This document shows, piece by piece, positions 27,801 to 42,200 of a stretch of 64,000 nucleotides of DNA. Positions within the stretch are counted from its first letter, which is position 1. Each line of letters begins with the position of its first letter. A model generated the notes under the pieces. That model was not told the origin of the DNA. It saw only the letters and a program-made list of their open reading frames with translations, and searched no databases. The position numbers and the translations under genes are program-made. The stretch is from Gavia stellata (lineage: Eukaryota; Chordata; Aves; Gaviiformes; Gaviidae): NCBI RefSeq assembly GCF_030936135.1, contig NC_082603.1:18491880-18555879 (forward strand), given 5' to 3'.

Positions 27801-29474
27801 AAGGGATCCAGGGACTCCGTTAAAATTTCCTTCTAAGCCTATAGAAAAGGGTAATTTTATCCATTATAATCAGCAGCTCTGCATTCCCCCCACCCCCCCA
27901 AAAAAAATCTGTCATCTAAGTTTAAGCTGTCACTTAAAACACTTCATAGGTGAGAACTGTCAGTATACAGAAGTCAATTTATGTATTTTAGATTACTAGT
28001 GAAGTCAAGAATGCTTAGAGTTCAAAGATCCTAAGGTCATAGTGAATAAAATGACTACACTAATGGAAATAAAGTACTGAGATCTTAGGTAGAAGGATTT
28101 ATCTTAGCTGCTTAGAAGCAACTTAGTTCTCTCCAACTAGTAAAGGAGCCATAGACAAAGACAAAAAACCCACCACTTGCAGAAATTTGGGCAGCATCTC
28201 AGTTCTCTTAACTACTGCAAACAAGTTCTCACGTTAAAGCTCTCGCCAGTTTCTAGAACACTGATACAGTTCCTATTAAGTTGTCTAGGAAGAGATCAGC
28301 ATCTTCCTCTTGTAGGGCAAGAGATCTACAAATAGAACACAAATAGTTGAGTGAACATCTTGTAAGGCAGAAGGGGAGATTATACCTTAAAAGTAATGCA
28401 AATATGAATCTTAATCCTAGCCTTAAGATGGAGAACAGGTGTATGAGTGTTGAGATCTAGGGAGTACTTTGTTATTTTAAGCTTACATATCCAAAAGAGA
28501 TACTGTTCAACTAGCTGCAGACTTAACGCATCTTTCAACTAGCCCATGCTAACTTTTAGTTCCAAGCTAACCCACTCACACGTACAACAATCAAGTCTAC
28601 ATCATACTGATTTTTTTAAGTGGAAAAATATAAGCCATATTGAAAACAAGAGTTCAAGGCACCAAACTCAGTTTCCTCTCTCTTTCCTCACAGTGTTGTA
28701 TTTTCTACTCTCCAAACTACACTAAAAGGCAAAAGCTAAATGATTACAACACACAGAATTCTTCGGAGTTGACTGCTACCAGATTTTCTGGTGGCCTAAT
28801 ATCTAAATCAAGTATTCCCCTATAATAATACTTGCACACTTTCCCCAGTTCTACAATAGATCACTGAAAAAGCAAATTGGTTCACATTTGAGGTTAAAAG
28901 TATTTTAATTCTAACCTCTGTCTACTCTCTGCTTATACCACCTGTATACAGCAATGGCTACAAATTAACACAAAGGTTCTCCAACAGAAAGGTGCACAAA
29001 TTACTTATCTGATGATATTTTGGAAAAAATTCTCCATAATGACCACAAGAGATTGTACAGTTACTTCTGTTAAGTTACCACATTTAGAGAAAAATGATGC
29101 ATATCACTTAGCTGTTCTTAGAAATAGTTAAATCGGACATTTCCAGTTCTCATTAGTCAAAAGCTAGATTAGAAGGAACTGTGGAAAAAACTCAGGTGTA
29201 CTTCTATGTAATTTCTAAGACAGACAACAATGCACAGCATGTAAATATAACTGAAAGCATGCTTCCCCTAGGCACACTACGAAAGCGAAAGTACTTATCT
29301 GTCCTGGTAGGTGGAGTCTGAATATATCAAAAATCAGCAATAAATAATGTGAGTCACTAAGATGCAACTACAAATTTTAAGTTATTTCAACCACAATATC
29401 AGCCAAATTTGATTTGAAACCAATTTGGTAGTCAGCAAGGGGAAATACTTGACATACTTAACTATAGACACTTT
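21861..29474. other. Intergenic between candidate elements and ZNF326 3' end
   Basis: Unique DNA with small microsatellites and a C-rich run at 27884-27898. Open frames of 60-95 codons occur at chance levels. No gene is supported. Confidence 0.5.
24121..24134. repeat. Short GT microsatellite
   Basis: A run of GT dinucleotides in intergenic DNA. A CA counterpart lies at about 58364-58376, just outside the CpG island. Confidence 0.8.
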
Positions 29475-30048
29475 AAACAGTAACATTTCTTAAGTGTTTT
29501 ATTGCTACAAACTGGTACATCTTATCACAAAAAGCTACAAGGCATATTATAACACATACTCTATTATACAGAGTGCAATGCAGTCCTCAAAACAGCCACA
29601 CTCAACAGCACAATTTTTGAAGTTACTCATTCTGTATTAAGAGGTAAATATGATAAGCTTATGCCATATAGCATTTAATATATTTACCCCACAGACCCGC
29701 CTTTCTTTTCAACTGATTAGACCAAAACATTATTATTATATCCAACTTTCAATACACACATCAAAAAAATAGGATGCTTAAAAAAATATACAACACAATG
29801 TTTTAATCAGCTTTAACAGTCAGTTTGCTATAAAAAGCTCAACTAAAATAGTCTTAATTTCATTTTAAACAAAATCAGAAACACAGAGGAATTATATAAA
29901 CAAGTTCTCCATGGAATGGAATGCATGCATACGGTGGGAAATCTTCAACAACTTCATTTGAGACTATTAAAAAGTCTTAGCCACTTTAGAGCAGAAATAA
30001 AAAGCTGGTTTGCCCCCCCCTATTTATTTTTATTTTCCTGCACTTAGT
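29475..30048 (-). other. ZNF326: ZNF326 3' UTR (inferred)
   Basis: This stretch follows the ZNF326 stop and has no other coding potential. It is AT-rich and ends just past the first well-placed AATAAA. Two earlier AATAAA motifs (30029-30034 and 30023-30028) lie only 15-26 nt after the stop. The 3' end is inferred from signals only. Confidence 0.5.
29498..29503 (-). terminator. Likely ZNF326 polyadenylation signal (AATAAA)
   Basis: The minus strand reads AATAAA here, about 545 nt after the stop, followed by a moderately GU-rich stretch (GTGTCTATAG and TATGTC on the minus strand). Cleavage would fall near 29475-29490. It was chosen over the two signals next to the stop because those would leave almost no 3' UTR. 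Confidence 0.45.
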
Positions 30049-30210
30049 TTAGTTATCTTCAGTATGGTCTAAAGTGAAGTCAGTTTGTTCTTCAGTTTCT
30101 TCTTCCTCTTCCTCCTCTTCTTCCTCACCCTCAACTGGCTCATCAGCTTTGTCTTCTTCTTCTGTCTGTTGCTCCTGAGCCTGATCATTAATTTCAAAAG
30201 GATTTTCACC
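30049..30210 (-). CDS. ZNF326: ZNF326 exon 12, acidic C-terminal tail and stop
   Basis: The acceptor TTCTGCTTCAG precedes GENPFEIND, which is conserved in ZNF326. A Glu-rich tail with an unbroken Glu run follows, and the protein ends FTLDHTEDN with a TAA at 30051-30049. This part is 53 residues, about half the length of the human acidic tail as I recall it. The Glu codons are mixed GAA and GAG, so length change by codon repeat slippage is plausible. Confidence 0.96.
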   Translation of the reverse strand, partial: GENPFEINDQAQEQQTEEEDKADEPVEGEEEEEEEEEETEEQTDFTLDHTEDN

Positions 30211-33200
30211 CTGAAGCAGAAGATTGAAAACAAACACTTTGATATTTATTTCAAACATAAAATAAAATAATACTCATCATTTCAGTGAATGAAAAAGGCA
30301 GCCGCTAAGAAATGCTATGGTATTTTATACAGCTTTTTAATGATTTTTTTCCCCCAAGAAAATCAAAATGGTTTTGATTTAAAATTAGCAACACCTCATT
30401 TATGCACACTGGAAACTGGGATCCCAGAAAACTGTTTTAATGAAAGTAGAAATGGTATTGAGAAAAAGCCAAAGTATGCTACATACAAACTTCAGTTTAA
30501 CTTCAACATTCAGTAAATTAACATTACATGGTTATGTTTCAACATGTTTTTATCAAGAACTACAATTGCTTCCTTTTTCTCCCCAATTAAAACCAAATCT
30601 GAACATAAGAGTTTCATTCTGCTTTTCCTTATTTGCAGTCTTTATTTACTCTGAATAGTTCTATCAAAAAGGCAAATTCTTCAGTAAATGAAAAAGAAAT
30701 CTAGAATTAATTACATTGACTAGCGTGAAATTCATTCCATTGCTGATCTAGAAAAATTATTTTTCAGACAGTATTTTAAAGAAGTTGGCATTCTAGTTTC
30801 ACATTTTGTCTATTTCATAAAATAATTCAGTACAAGACATACCTCAGCTTTCACTTGTTTCAGATATTAAAGGACTATGAATAATCAATAAACAATAAAG
30901 AATAACAACATGAAGTATTAGGAGTTTCTTTGCTAAAGCTCCTTTCATGTTCAAATATCTGACAGAGTAAGTCTGATCTGAACATATCACAAAATACACT
31001 AGGATTGTGATGTCAAGAATGTTATTTAAAAAATGATCCAAAAGAAAAATTGAGTACTAGGCCCCTTGTCCTTTTTTGCTTACTTATAAAAAGAAACAAA
31101 TATTTTTACTTCAGTTACATTTTTCAGGTAGGGTCTTCCAGATGGCCTACAAATCACTGAAAAATTAGAAAGCCATAAAAACATTTAGCAAATGCCACTA
31201 ACCAAAAACTTGGCTTCATTGTTATTCTAAAAAACCCAAGAAAAATCATAAAATCAGATCTAAAGACTAACCCAAAGAAAGCAGAATTCTTTGAGACCAT
31301 GTTATTCCACGTCCCAGGGTAATTTTATGCAGGCACTTCGTGATGGCCAGCCTACAGCACTTAGATGGTAGTGTCTGTTGAGCCCAATCAACTTATAGCC
31401 TAATCAAAAGCATAGCTGCCACATATAAACCCCATGAATAAGGCAGTGTTTAAACTTCTTTAAGATATAAGTTTGGCTTTTTTAGAAGTAGATTCTCATA
31501 GGTAAGGGTCAAGTACATAGAAAGCTGGTATCGTAACTTATCTGAGCTCTATGAAAACAAGCCAGCCCCACATCTCAGTTAAACTCATACCACTTTTAGA
31601 TGATCCACTATTACTGTCAAGCACCACAGTGCTACAGAACACCAAGGAGTATTTCACTAAATAGGTAACAGTGTCCAACATTGAAATACCAAAAAAATAT
31701 TTATTAGCTCAGTAAACCATTTCATGAAAAAAACCATGGAAAAGTGAGTGCCCAAACCAATTCAATTCCAAGATCAATGGAAAGCATTGTGAAATAAAAA
31801 GACTGAGCATCCAAACTTTAATTCAATAAGGATTAGTGCAACTCCCCAGAATTGTACTCATCTACTTTCCTTTTTGGATATAAGTGCGAAAGACCTCCTG
31901 ACTGCAAAGCCTCTAGTGCCATCTTCCTTGGGTTCAGCCAAATACTTTCAATCACATCTAAGTACAGGAACAAGGATTTCCAGAGACAGACAGAAATAAG
32001 CTAACTACTGCGTTAAGAACACCCCACCTGGTTAGCTTCAAATACATGCTCATCTGTAGACATTACAGAAGGAAGACAGGTATATAAGAATTTCAGATGG
32101 CCTAATGGAAAGCATTTTTTCCTAGCAAAAGAAAACAAAAGGTGACCTTTCTCTGTAAATTATTCACAAGGATATCATGCCCTTTTATAGGCCTGATACA
32201 AAAGGAAATACTAAAATCCTCTCATGTCTAGGCTAAGCATAATGATGAACTGTAGCTAAAGAATGCACTTCTAAAAGGACTACTTCCATACTCCTACAGA
32301 TAACTTCTGACTGTCCCTGACTCTTTGGGGACAGGCTACATTCCTGTGGAGACAGTATGGCACTTCTGTCTAACCTAGCAGAACTGGATTCAGCACACTA
32401 CTTCTGACTGACCAGATCTCTATATAATAATAACAAAAAAAAATTAAGTTGCTTTCCCCAACTGTTTTTTCAGAGAAAAACACACTTTTCAAGTTCTCAA
32501 ACTAAGGAAAAAGTTACTGCCCTCAAGGGGAAGATCCTAACAACTGCGCTCTTTTCCAGTGATGTAGCATGAGAGGCATCCAGCACAGCATACAGAGCCA
32601 ATTTTGATGCTAGTTGATTTTGACAGCCACACACCTTCCCTGATAGCTTTGAAAAACAAAACAAAAAAACCCAGAAAACAAGAACACAGGCACACCACTG
32701 GACTGCTGCAGAAAGACTTTATGATGCCTACAGAGCATAAAAACACAAGCAAATAAGTAGTTTATTCCCAAGAGATGCATTCTTTGGGTTCCTTGTCTCT
32801 AGAATATTTAAATTGCAGAGAAAGCTTAAGACTGAACTGGTATTCACAACCAAAGCTTCGGGATTCAAGTGTCCCCAGAAACCACTCTCTATATCTATTT
32901 ATAACAGGTCTCACAAACCTGACCCAAAAAGTCTGCCTACCTAACTGGTAAACTTTAGAATGCCTTCACTAATAGACATGATCAAACAATCCTGGGATAT
33001 CGTGATAGAAAATGTCAACCTCTATGATGCTTCTCTCGCGCAACGTCCAAGCAGCTTTTAATCATAGACATCATTCTATCTAGGAAGTTCTAAATGGTCC
33101 AAAATTAGAGATAGTCATGACTTCATCAAGTGATAACTTTTTGCCTGAGAAACAAGATGGTCTTTTTTTCCTCTGTATTATAAAGGGACTTGCTACAGGT

Positions 33201-36200
33201 TCATGAAACTTAAGATTATTTTTTCAGAGTGGCCTGCAGGTGGGTTGTGGTAGATTTCCCCCCTTCCCCCCCTTTACAATATGGATGTAGGAGAATAAGG
33301 AGAAATTAAGAACTTTAAAAAAGCAAACAAAGAGTATATTGGAAGCATAAAAGGGTACCATACAAGACCAACACTGGGGAAACAGAAGGCTCTTTAAAAG
33401 AATGGCCAAGGTAAGAAACAATCCTTTCAAGGTTCTTTGATTAAAATATCTATGATGAAGACATCAAACAAGATTAAGAGGAAAGGTTCTTTGCATGTAA
33501 AGGACAGGATGCAAACAACTTGCTGTCAATTTAAGCACCGAGTTGAATTTTCAAATATAGGTATTGAAAAAAAATGGAATAAGATAGTGTAAAAGATGCT
33601 CACCAGCACCATTAGGCTCATAAAGATCACATGCAAGTTTTGACAACTGGAAAGCTCAGTTCTGATACAGTAGTTTTCTGGAAACAGAATGGAGAAGTTT
33701 CCAACAATGCAGACACCAGATCCAAAGCAGCAACAGCACAGGGAAGAGAAGAAGCATTTCGTGACAGAACACATCATACAGAAAATGACAGTCCTAACAG
33801 TGGGGTCCAGCAGAACACTGGAAGAATAGTACACATGACAGAGTTATTCCAATACTAATAGATCCAAGGAAGCTGCATTAGTATGCTAAGAAGGCCACCT
33901 TTAAGAAACACTGTTCTCCACTGTTACGATTCTTGTTGCTCTCATCATCTGCTGTGGCACTAACAACTGCTGTCAAGCCCCAGCTGGACCTTTGTTTTTT
34001 TCCTTTCCGTTCATAACTGTCCAGAAGCATAACAAAGATCAGAGCCTTTATAAAACACCAGGAGCTCTTCTAGAGCCACATCATCTAATTTACTGAAGCT
34101 TTCTTCCATGAAGCTGGGACATAAATTGCAAATGGCTTTGAACAAACAAAAAACCCACATACAACACGAGGGATTATCTTAGGCTAACTCCATATAGATC
34201 CTTCCATTTTCAGTGGATACCACAGGCACCTTTACCATGTTAAAAAAAAAAAGCTTAACTCAGTGAAAATTACCAGGGTGATTTAACCTTTACACTTTTG
34301 CTACAGCTGATGTATCCAGGACTAGGTGAAAGATTCAAGTTCAAGTATGCATACTTATTTAGCATGTACAGGTTAAATACTACAAAGTTTGCATTTATTT
34401 CTTAAGAAGATTTTGCTGTGAAATTTTAAAACGTAAAACTGACTTCATAACTAAATAGTTGAATATGAAAATATTTGAAAATTTGAAAGTTTTCTTTCTG
34501 CTTTTCTTTTCACAGTGCAAACTAGAAACATGTAGTTAAAGAAAAATGGAAGTTGAGTGTTTGTAGAACGACACATTCGAAGCTGTAAGTTCATTTAAAA
34601 TGGATGCATCTGTTCGCTTTCTTTCCTTTTGCACATACAGCAAACAACCTGTGGAGCAGTCTAGTTGGAGAGAAGATTAAATCAAAGGGCAAAAGAGATT
34701 TTCCATTAAGCACTGGGTAGAGGAGTAAATCACAGGCAGAATGGCATTTTACTCAAAAGAAGTGGCCAAGGTGTCCCAAGTAAAACAGCAGCTGTTACTG
34801 CTTGTCAATTAGCTTACTCCAGACCATAAGTCACAATCCACTCCCTCATTTTCAGTCAAACATTAGCCAGAACCTTCAATCTTGAGAAGTCTTACACAAT
34901 GCAACATGCAGCAAATATCCTCAAAACTGATCAACTGCTGCCAGGTATCAGCGAGCCAATCAACACAAATCACATTACACTGTCATCTTCCAAGAGGTTA
35001 CTCAGTAGTTCCTTGTGGCATTTGACATGTCTTAAGCAGAAATTTTTCACACAAAACCACAATGGGGGAAGGTGGGTCCCAAATACCAGTTGTGGTAGAG
35101 AGAGATGACTACTACTCTCAGCAGGGTGTGGTTCTAGAAGGCAGTACTGGACTCAACAGAAAAAGAACTTTCCCTAATTCAACTCTATTTGGGATATGCA
35201 CCTCTTCTAGGCCACACATTGAAAGAACAAACTTCCCAATATGGGCAGAGAAATCCAGCAGTGTAATAGAAAAGAAAAAAAAATTTTTTATCTTTTTTGC
35301 TCATGTCAAATTGTATTAACAGGTATGCATAAAAATGAGGAGTTGCTGACCTGCAATTTTGCTCTCCTTTTGTCAAAGGCATTTGTGATGTTGATGACCT
35401 GCCCTTGCGACTTGGTACAAATCTATGCAACAGCCTCACAGGTCTTCCCTGCTTTGAATTTCCTCCTTCCACACTGCATATGCAGGATAGACAACACTTT
35501 CCCAAAACAATGTTGGGTTTGGGGTTTTTTTGTTTGTTTGTTTGGGGTTTGGGATTTTTGGTTGGGGGGGTGGAGAGGGGTGCTTCCCCAAGCCAGTCTG
35601 CCCTTCATCTCAAAGCAAGCTATTTTTGGCTGTAACAAGGATTTCCCACTCTCCTGGAAGACTGCAGGCACCAAATGCATACATTGCATGCTCCAATTCA
35701 TCACATGCTGTATAACAAAACCAGACTTCTTCAGTCTGCAGTTGATTATTCATTTGGATAAGGATGAGAGGGATTTGCATAACCAGAAGCCAAATATCTC
35801 TCACTGAGCAGGTGCTGCTGAAAGTGTATTAAGTTCTACCCACACCAGGAAATACCAGTGCCTGGCATTCTGAAAATGTCAGTGGTCTCCTTGAGAAGAC
35901 AATCTTGCAAGTTTTATGTTGCTGCGTTTTCAAACTGATGAATGGCAAATGTCCATTCCGCCTTTTCTCAGTCCCCCACTAGGGGGCTGTACGGGACAAT
36001 GCACATGCATCCCAGGCCATAAGGAACACCAGGAGAGATGGCTGGATATACATGCAGATGTGCCAGGCTGTGGTATCTGGTCATTTGCAACCTTTTCTCA
36101 ACAGATACAGAACAGTTGTCTGAAACTGATCCATGCACCCAACCAGACATAATTCTGCAGGACAAGACTAATTTGACATTTTAAATCACAATTAACTTCT

Positions 36201-39200
36201 GCATTGGCTCATACCTCATCGTATTTCTGCAACACAACATTGCTTTGTCTGAAAGCATCTATTATTTAGGCACAGGCAAAACTATAAACCAATTAAAAGT
36301 AACTACCAGAAATAGCCAACAATGGTACTACAGAAAAAGGCACTTGCTGACCCAGAATTAAAAAACACCCACATTTTGCTAAAATTAATTCACATCTGTT
36401 TCTCGGGCCATGTATCTGCAACATAGGCTACCGTGCCTTTTAAGTTCTCTGATCACAACAACTACTGTTGTAAGCTTTCATTTTTTGTATGCTGCCATGA
36501 ATACTAGAAATTCTATGGAATAAAAATAGCTGAGTAGTATGTGCACTGTACTTCAGTACAAAGCCACAGGTTGGAGCCTTTGCTTCTAAACTTAAAGACT
36601 GACTCATTTGTAAAGTGTTTTGTGCTCTATAGTTAGTATTACATATAGAGTTAAAGACACTGCTGATGCTTTCCTAAAGATTGATTTTATTTTTTTTTTT
36701 TAGTAAGAGAATCTAATTAAAAATTTATTAGATACCCATATAAATGGTAAACAAAACCCAAAAGCTGTTAAATCTGAAGGTGGTAATTTTTTCTGCAAAC
36801 GAAGTTACCCGAGACAACGATCTCAGACTAGCAAAATAGGTTAAAAGCATATTCAATCTGTGAGCTACCTAGAAGGCAGAAACAAAAAGACAGAGCAGTG
36901 AGGTTAAACTCCCATCAGCATGGAAAAAACAGTGGTATAGCAAATGTGACAGATGACATTTTTTCCATTTGCATCTTACCTTCACATACAGCTCGTATCG
37001 TGCCTTGACTATAGGATTATTCAAGATACTGGTGGCAGTAAGAACACTCTCCCTTTTTATTTGTTCTCTGTAGGCCTAGGAGACAAATCTTACAGTGAAT
37101 AATTATCATACACCTAATTGCAACTGTCACACAAATTTGAATTCATGGTCAGTTTCTGTAAGGAAAATAATGAAGGTATTGCAGCATGAAATGCTCACTA
37201 TTAGCATTTAAGTCCAAACTACATAATAAGCTCAATTAAGTTGTCTTTCTTACATAATGAACTACAACCACAGTTACCTGTTCTCATCTACTTATAACAT
37301 GCACACTTTTCCATCACAGCCTGACATATTGTTGAAGATGTCCCTGCTCACTGCAGGGGGGCTGAACCAGATGACCTTTAAAGGTCCCTTCCAATCCAAA
37401 CCGTTCTACGATTCTATGATATTCCATAATCACAGAAGCTCACATATAAACACAATGTTACTTCGGCAATCTTGCTTACCATGACAACTGTGATTTTTTT
37501 CCACTCATGCTACTCTTTCAACCCTTCTAGCAACCTTAGAAGTGTATCATTATAAATTGTAACAGGGACCAATTCCATACTACTCCTAATTCTAAACTAC
37601 TCTCACTTTTCTTCAAATTAAAAAGATAATAGCCAAGGAAAAAAAAGAAGTCATTCCTAGTAACCTTCTCAGAACTTACTATTGTCAGCTATTAAGCACA
37701 CCAACATTTCATTAACTGAGGGCACTTAAGTGCTGGCTGCTTCAGGAGACATTATGTTTACAAAGTGTAACAAGGGCATTCTAGCTTTCTAATACCAACA
37801 AGAACTTAGAATTACTTGCACCAAGTACCATAACCCTTCTCACCTACTATTAGATTATGCTTGCTTTTTTTTTTTTAAATAATGTCATATCTTACTTGTT
37901 TTCCTTTTGTGTGATCTGGAGATTTTAAGTGCTGCTGAACAGAACTGTGCAATGCGGGAACATACACACTGCAAGCACTGCAGTGAACAGTCTCAACTTT
38001 CATCATATGGTCATCAGCAGTAACCCCTGCCAAAGAAAATGCAACAAATCATTAACACAAAATGTGTTGTTCTAGGGAAGTGGAAATTGGTTGGTTTATA
38101 CCAGAAAATTAGAGCTCTCAGTTGTTAAGCATGTCAAACTAAACCACAGGGGAATATTCACCCAAATTCAGGCATCAAAATTAGGCTCTCTGAAAGCAAT
38201 GTTGAAGGAGGATGTTTTTCACTTGGATATTCCAACTCCTTCTCTCCACAGACTAGATACGAGACCCAGGCAATTATGTTTGCTGCCTGAGGTTATGATA
38301 TATGAACACCTATATAGTTCCCTAAATAGAGGGAAATAAAAGTGATACAACAATCAAACTGAACTATTTAATGTACAAAAATGCCATCTATTTAAAATCA
38401 ACAATAACCAATATTCTTAATAATACACATTTTGATACAAGAAACAAACAAAGGTAGTTGGTTTTACCTTACCCCTCACAAGAACAACTCATTTATTTCC
38501 TTGCCTCCCCTCACCACCAGGAAGAAGAACATTAATCCAATTCCTCTTGCAAATTTTAAATATTAGCTTGCCAACAGAACATTCTGATCATAAAGGCAAA
38601 CAGGCCGTCCAGTACTTAAGGAAAGTACACAAAAAGAATTCGGGAGATTGTCAATATGTTGACTATATCTGGTTTTAAGCAGCTCTTAGCATTTAAATGC
38701 AAATTAAGGTAATATTCAAATACAGTTATTGCCTAAAGTAAAGGTACTCAAAAGATGCCTGGCTCTAGCAAATCTTTTGAAAGTCCTCAAGCAAAGGATA
38801 AAGTGGAAGGATATGGCACAGCAAGGCAGGGACACACAAAATGCTCTAGAAAACTGCCTGTAGTGCAGCTAAGGGTAAAAAAAATTCAGGGCAAGATGCA
38901 TCTTGGGTAGCCAAGAAAGTGCTCAAACTCCTCCTTTTGCCAGTGTCCCTCAAAACAGCAATTATCCCTTACATTATCCAGATCCTTGCCATCATTTGAC
39001 CATCATCACCTTACTGCTTTATCACATGCTCTCTTTCAATCTATCTGCATCCACCTGCTGCCACTCCTCATGGATTACACTGATTCAGACTGTGGCAAAG
39101 CCCACATAATTCTGTTTGTCAAGTACCTAGCACAATGTTATCTTACTTTCTGACAAGGCTACCTGAATAACAAACATAAATAAGGTTTGCTATCTCCCAC

Positions 39201-42200
39201 TGTGCTTACATTCCACATTATATCAGAAATGAAACAAGGAATCCCAGCCAGGTACAGAAGAGGTGTGAAAACTAATGATTTTAATCCAAACATTTTACCA
39301 AATTTAAAGAAGAATGAAAGGAGAAAAGGACAAGCAGAGCTCCACGGTACGCACTTTCACTTAAAAAGCATTACTCACCTTCCATTATATCTTTTTCAGC
39401 AGCTTGAGCATTTTCTGTTTGGTTACTTGTCTGTTGCTTACGCATAGCTGTCTTCTTGAATTTATTCACCATACACTCCTACAGAGAATCAGAAAAAAAA
39501 AAATATGTATCACATTTTATGTATGATGGTTTATATTCCAATAGGCACCTATACTCAAAATATTACTCAAAATAGCTCTGTAATAAATAGCAATTAATTG
39601 CTGTTACTTCTTAAGGCACTACTTTTAACTGTAAAAGTAACACTATTTTACAGACTCTGAATTTGGTTCAACTTTTACTAATATGTGCTGTGTCAAAAGT
39701 CATCTGCAAAAGGAGTAACGATGATAAATTAAGCATATTTTGAAGATACATGGTAAATTGTAACTACATTCTAATGTAAAGAAGTATTACATAAATCAAA
39801 AAACAGTTGTCTTACATGAAGAAATTCCATCACTACTTTGTCAAATTTGGTTTGCTTCTGGATATGATCCAATGTTTCCTGGTGAGCTGCACTCTCCAGA
39901 TGTGACTCAATTTCTTTTTCTTCAAATGTTCGAAATTTGCAAAATGAGCAAGTAAACGCCATTCTACCAAGACAAGTACATTAAATAACATTACCATTAA
40001 AGAAAGAGTCTTCCTTTCTCCTCAAAACTATGAGGACTTGACAAACCTAATCAGAAAAGGAATGGGAAAAGCATTCTTTAAAGAAGCCTAAATGAAAAAA
40101 GAAAAAAAAAATCCAGTATTTTACCATTATGAAGGGTAACTGCTACAAGAACCAAATATGTCAGGCCAGTCTCAGAGTAATGAATTATCTATGCAGAAGA
40201 TGAAAACTGCTGAAATCAGAAGCTAGCCATTTAAAAGCCACATTATTCTGTGAGTATATCTATCACAGCTCTCTAGTTTGTGTCCCCTTTTGTAGTACAA
40301 CTTCTCATAGTCAAGCCAGTCCATAAGCTCCTAACTACAAATAGTCAAAAGAATTCATTTAAAGCTCATTTTCCGTACAAAAACTATATAACCTTTGTAA
40401 GGAAATATGGTCTCCTCAGTACAATGAGGAAAAGGCACTAATGCTATGATCGTATACTGCACTGACATAGAACAGTTTTGTACTGTGCTGGCCATTAGTC
40501 CACTTGCCTCTGGCAAGACTAAGAAAAGTTACACAACTATCTACTTATTTTTGCTACAAAATAGCTCACCATACATATAAAACCAGAATAAAGTAAACTT
40601 CTAACAGCCTATTAAGTCAGCATGAATACGTATTTAACTGAAATATATACTTCAAAAGCAGTACCATTCTAAGCTGCATCCCAGGTGTGCACTGATGCAC
40701 TTGTGGGGGAGAAGGGGTTAGGAAACTGTGTATTTTCTGATACAGCAGAGGTCCAGTGAAACATCCAGTCTTCTAAGCCACAGGATTTGGGTGCTGGGTT
40801 TTAGTTTGAGGTTTTTTGTTTGCTTGGGTTAATTTTTTGGTTTTGTTTTGGGGTGGGGGGGTTGGGGGGTGACAGGGATGGATTTTTCGGTCGTTTCTTC
40901 ATTGCATTTTATTTTCCTAAAAATCAGTCCAAAGGGTCTTGCAGGAAAGCTGATATATTCTTACAAAAGGATAAAAGGGGAAGAAAAACACTGCACAGAA
41001 GACAGAAGTTATAGCACAAACCTGTATCCATCACCGTATTTTTCACTGTTTTTTTCCCTTCTACGCCTTTGCTTCTCTCTTCTGGCCTCAATTCGCCGCT
41101 TTTCTTCTTCCTCACTTTTAACTTCTCCTTTGCCATCTTAATATACAGTAGAAGGATTTTAAAATGTTATGTTAAAAAAAAAAAAGAAAAAGAAAAAACC
41201 AGAACCCATTAAAAGTATCTGTTTTCCCTGTCTCCTCCACAAACACCTCAAAATGCAGAGAAACACTCCATACCAAAGTGGTTCAATGGCTTATTTAAAT
41301 GCCATAGAAGTTTTGCTTTGTTTTCCTCCTCTAAAGACAACCAATTTAACCATTTACTTCCAACAATGCAAGCTTAGTAGTTTAGGGGTTACACTCTAGA
41401 TTACACTCATAAAAGTAAGGAAATTCAGAGTTAAAGCAAACCCTACCCTGTTGTGCCTAGTTATTAAAGGCCTCCTCAAGTAAGCGGACAGGAAAGGGTA
41501 TGGGGGTGCATGAGGAGCAACACATTATTTAAAGCTCTCCATGGTTTTAGAGCACCATTGCTACAATCCCCTTACATACAAATAAACTATCTAAAGTCAT
41601 TCTCTTCTGCTGAGAAGGCAGTTTCCAAAACCGAAAGCAATGGTTCTTATAAAGGAGACAAGGCACTGTTTCGTTATGGTATAGTACCCAACCTGAACTT
41701 CAACAACTTTATTACTTTCCCCCACTAGACTTCACTTGATTTCACACAAAAATGTTCCAAAGATTTTCAGCTGAAGAAATAAACCGGTGAAGGAAGAACC
41801 AGCTGAGGAAAAAAAAAAAAAAAAAAAAAAACACACCCAACAAACCAGCCAACCAACCACACACACACACCACACAACAGAAACCCAATCAAACCTTCAA
41901 AGAACAACTTCATTAAATTATCACCTGGCATGTAAGCAAGAGTACAAACAAATAAATGACTAGAAATTCGTTTTGCAACATTAAACACTTCTAAGAACAT
42001 TGATTTTTTGCTATGTTTGCCTTTACTATGTTTGCCTTTCCTATGTCTGCTTTAAAAGCCTACAGATGAAGATAAACAATTAGAATACTATTCAGTGAGT
42101 AGTTTTAGAGCAGGAAAAAGAGGATCACTTAGTTTTCTTTTGCAGTTCAGCCGTAGGAGAGAGGTCAGCCTCCATGAAATCTGCACATGAAATAGACCCC

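Larger units (their letters stand above)
30211..36979 (-). other. ZNF326 intron 11 (6.8 kb)
   Basis: This long AT-rich intron lies before the last exon. It contains a plus-oriented CTCF core (35976-35987), a G/T-rich low-complexity stretch (35516-35580) with G-quadruplex potential, and an octamer-type ATTTGCAT at about 35774-35781. The long open frames in it are fragments without protein-like character. No alternative last exon was evident by eye. Confidence 0.55.

Noticed and set aside
35241..35807. Plus-strand 188-codon frame in ZNF326 intron 11
   Set aside because: It crosses a G/T-rich simple-repeat tract and has no protein-like domain or homologue that I recognise.
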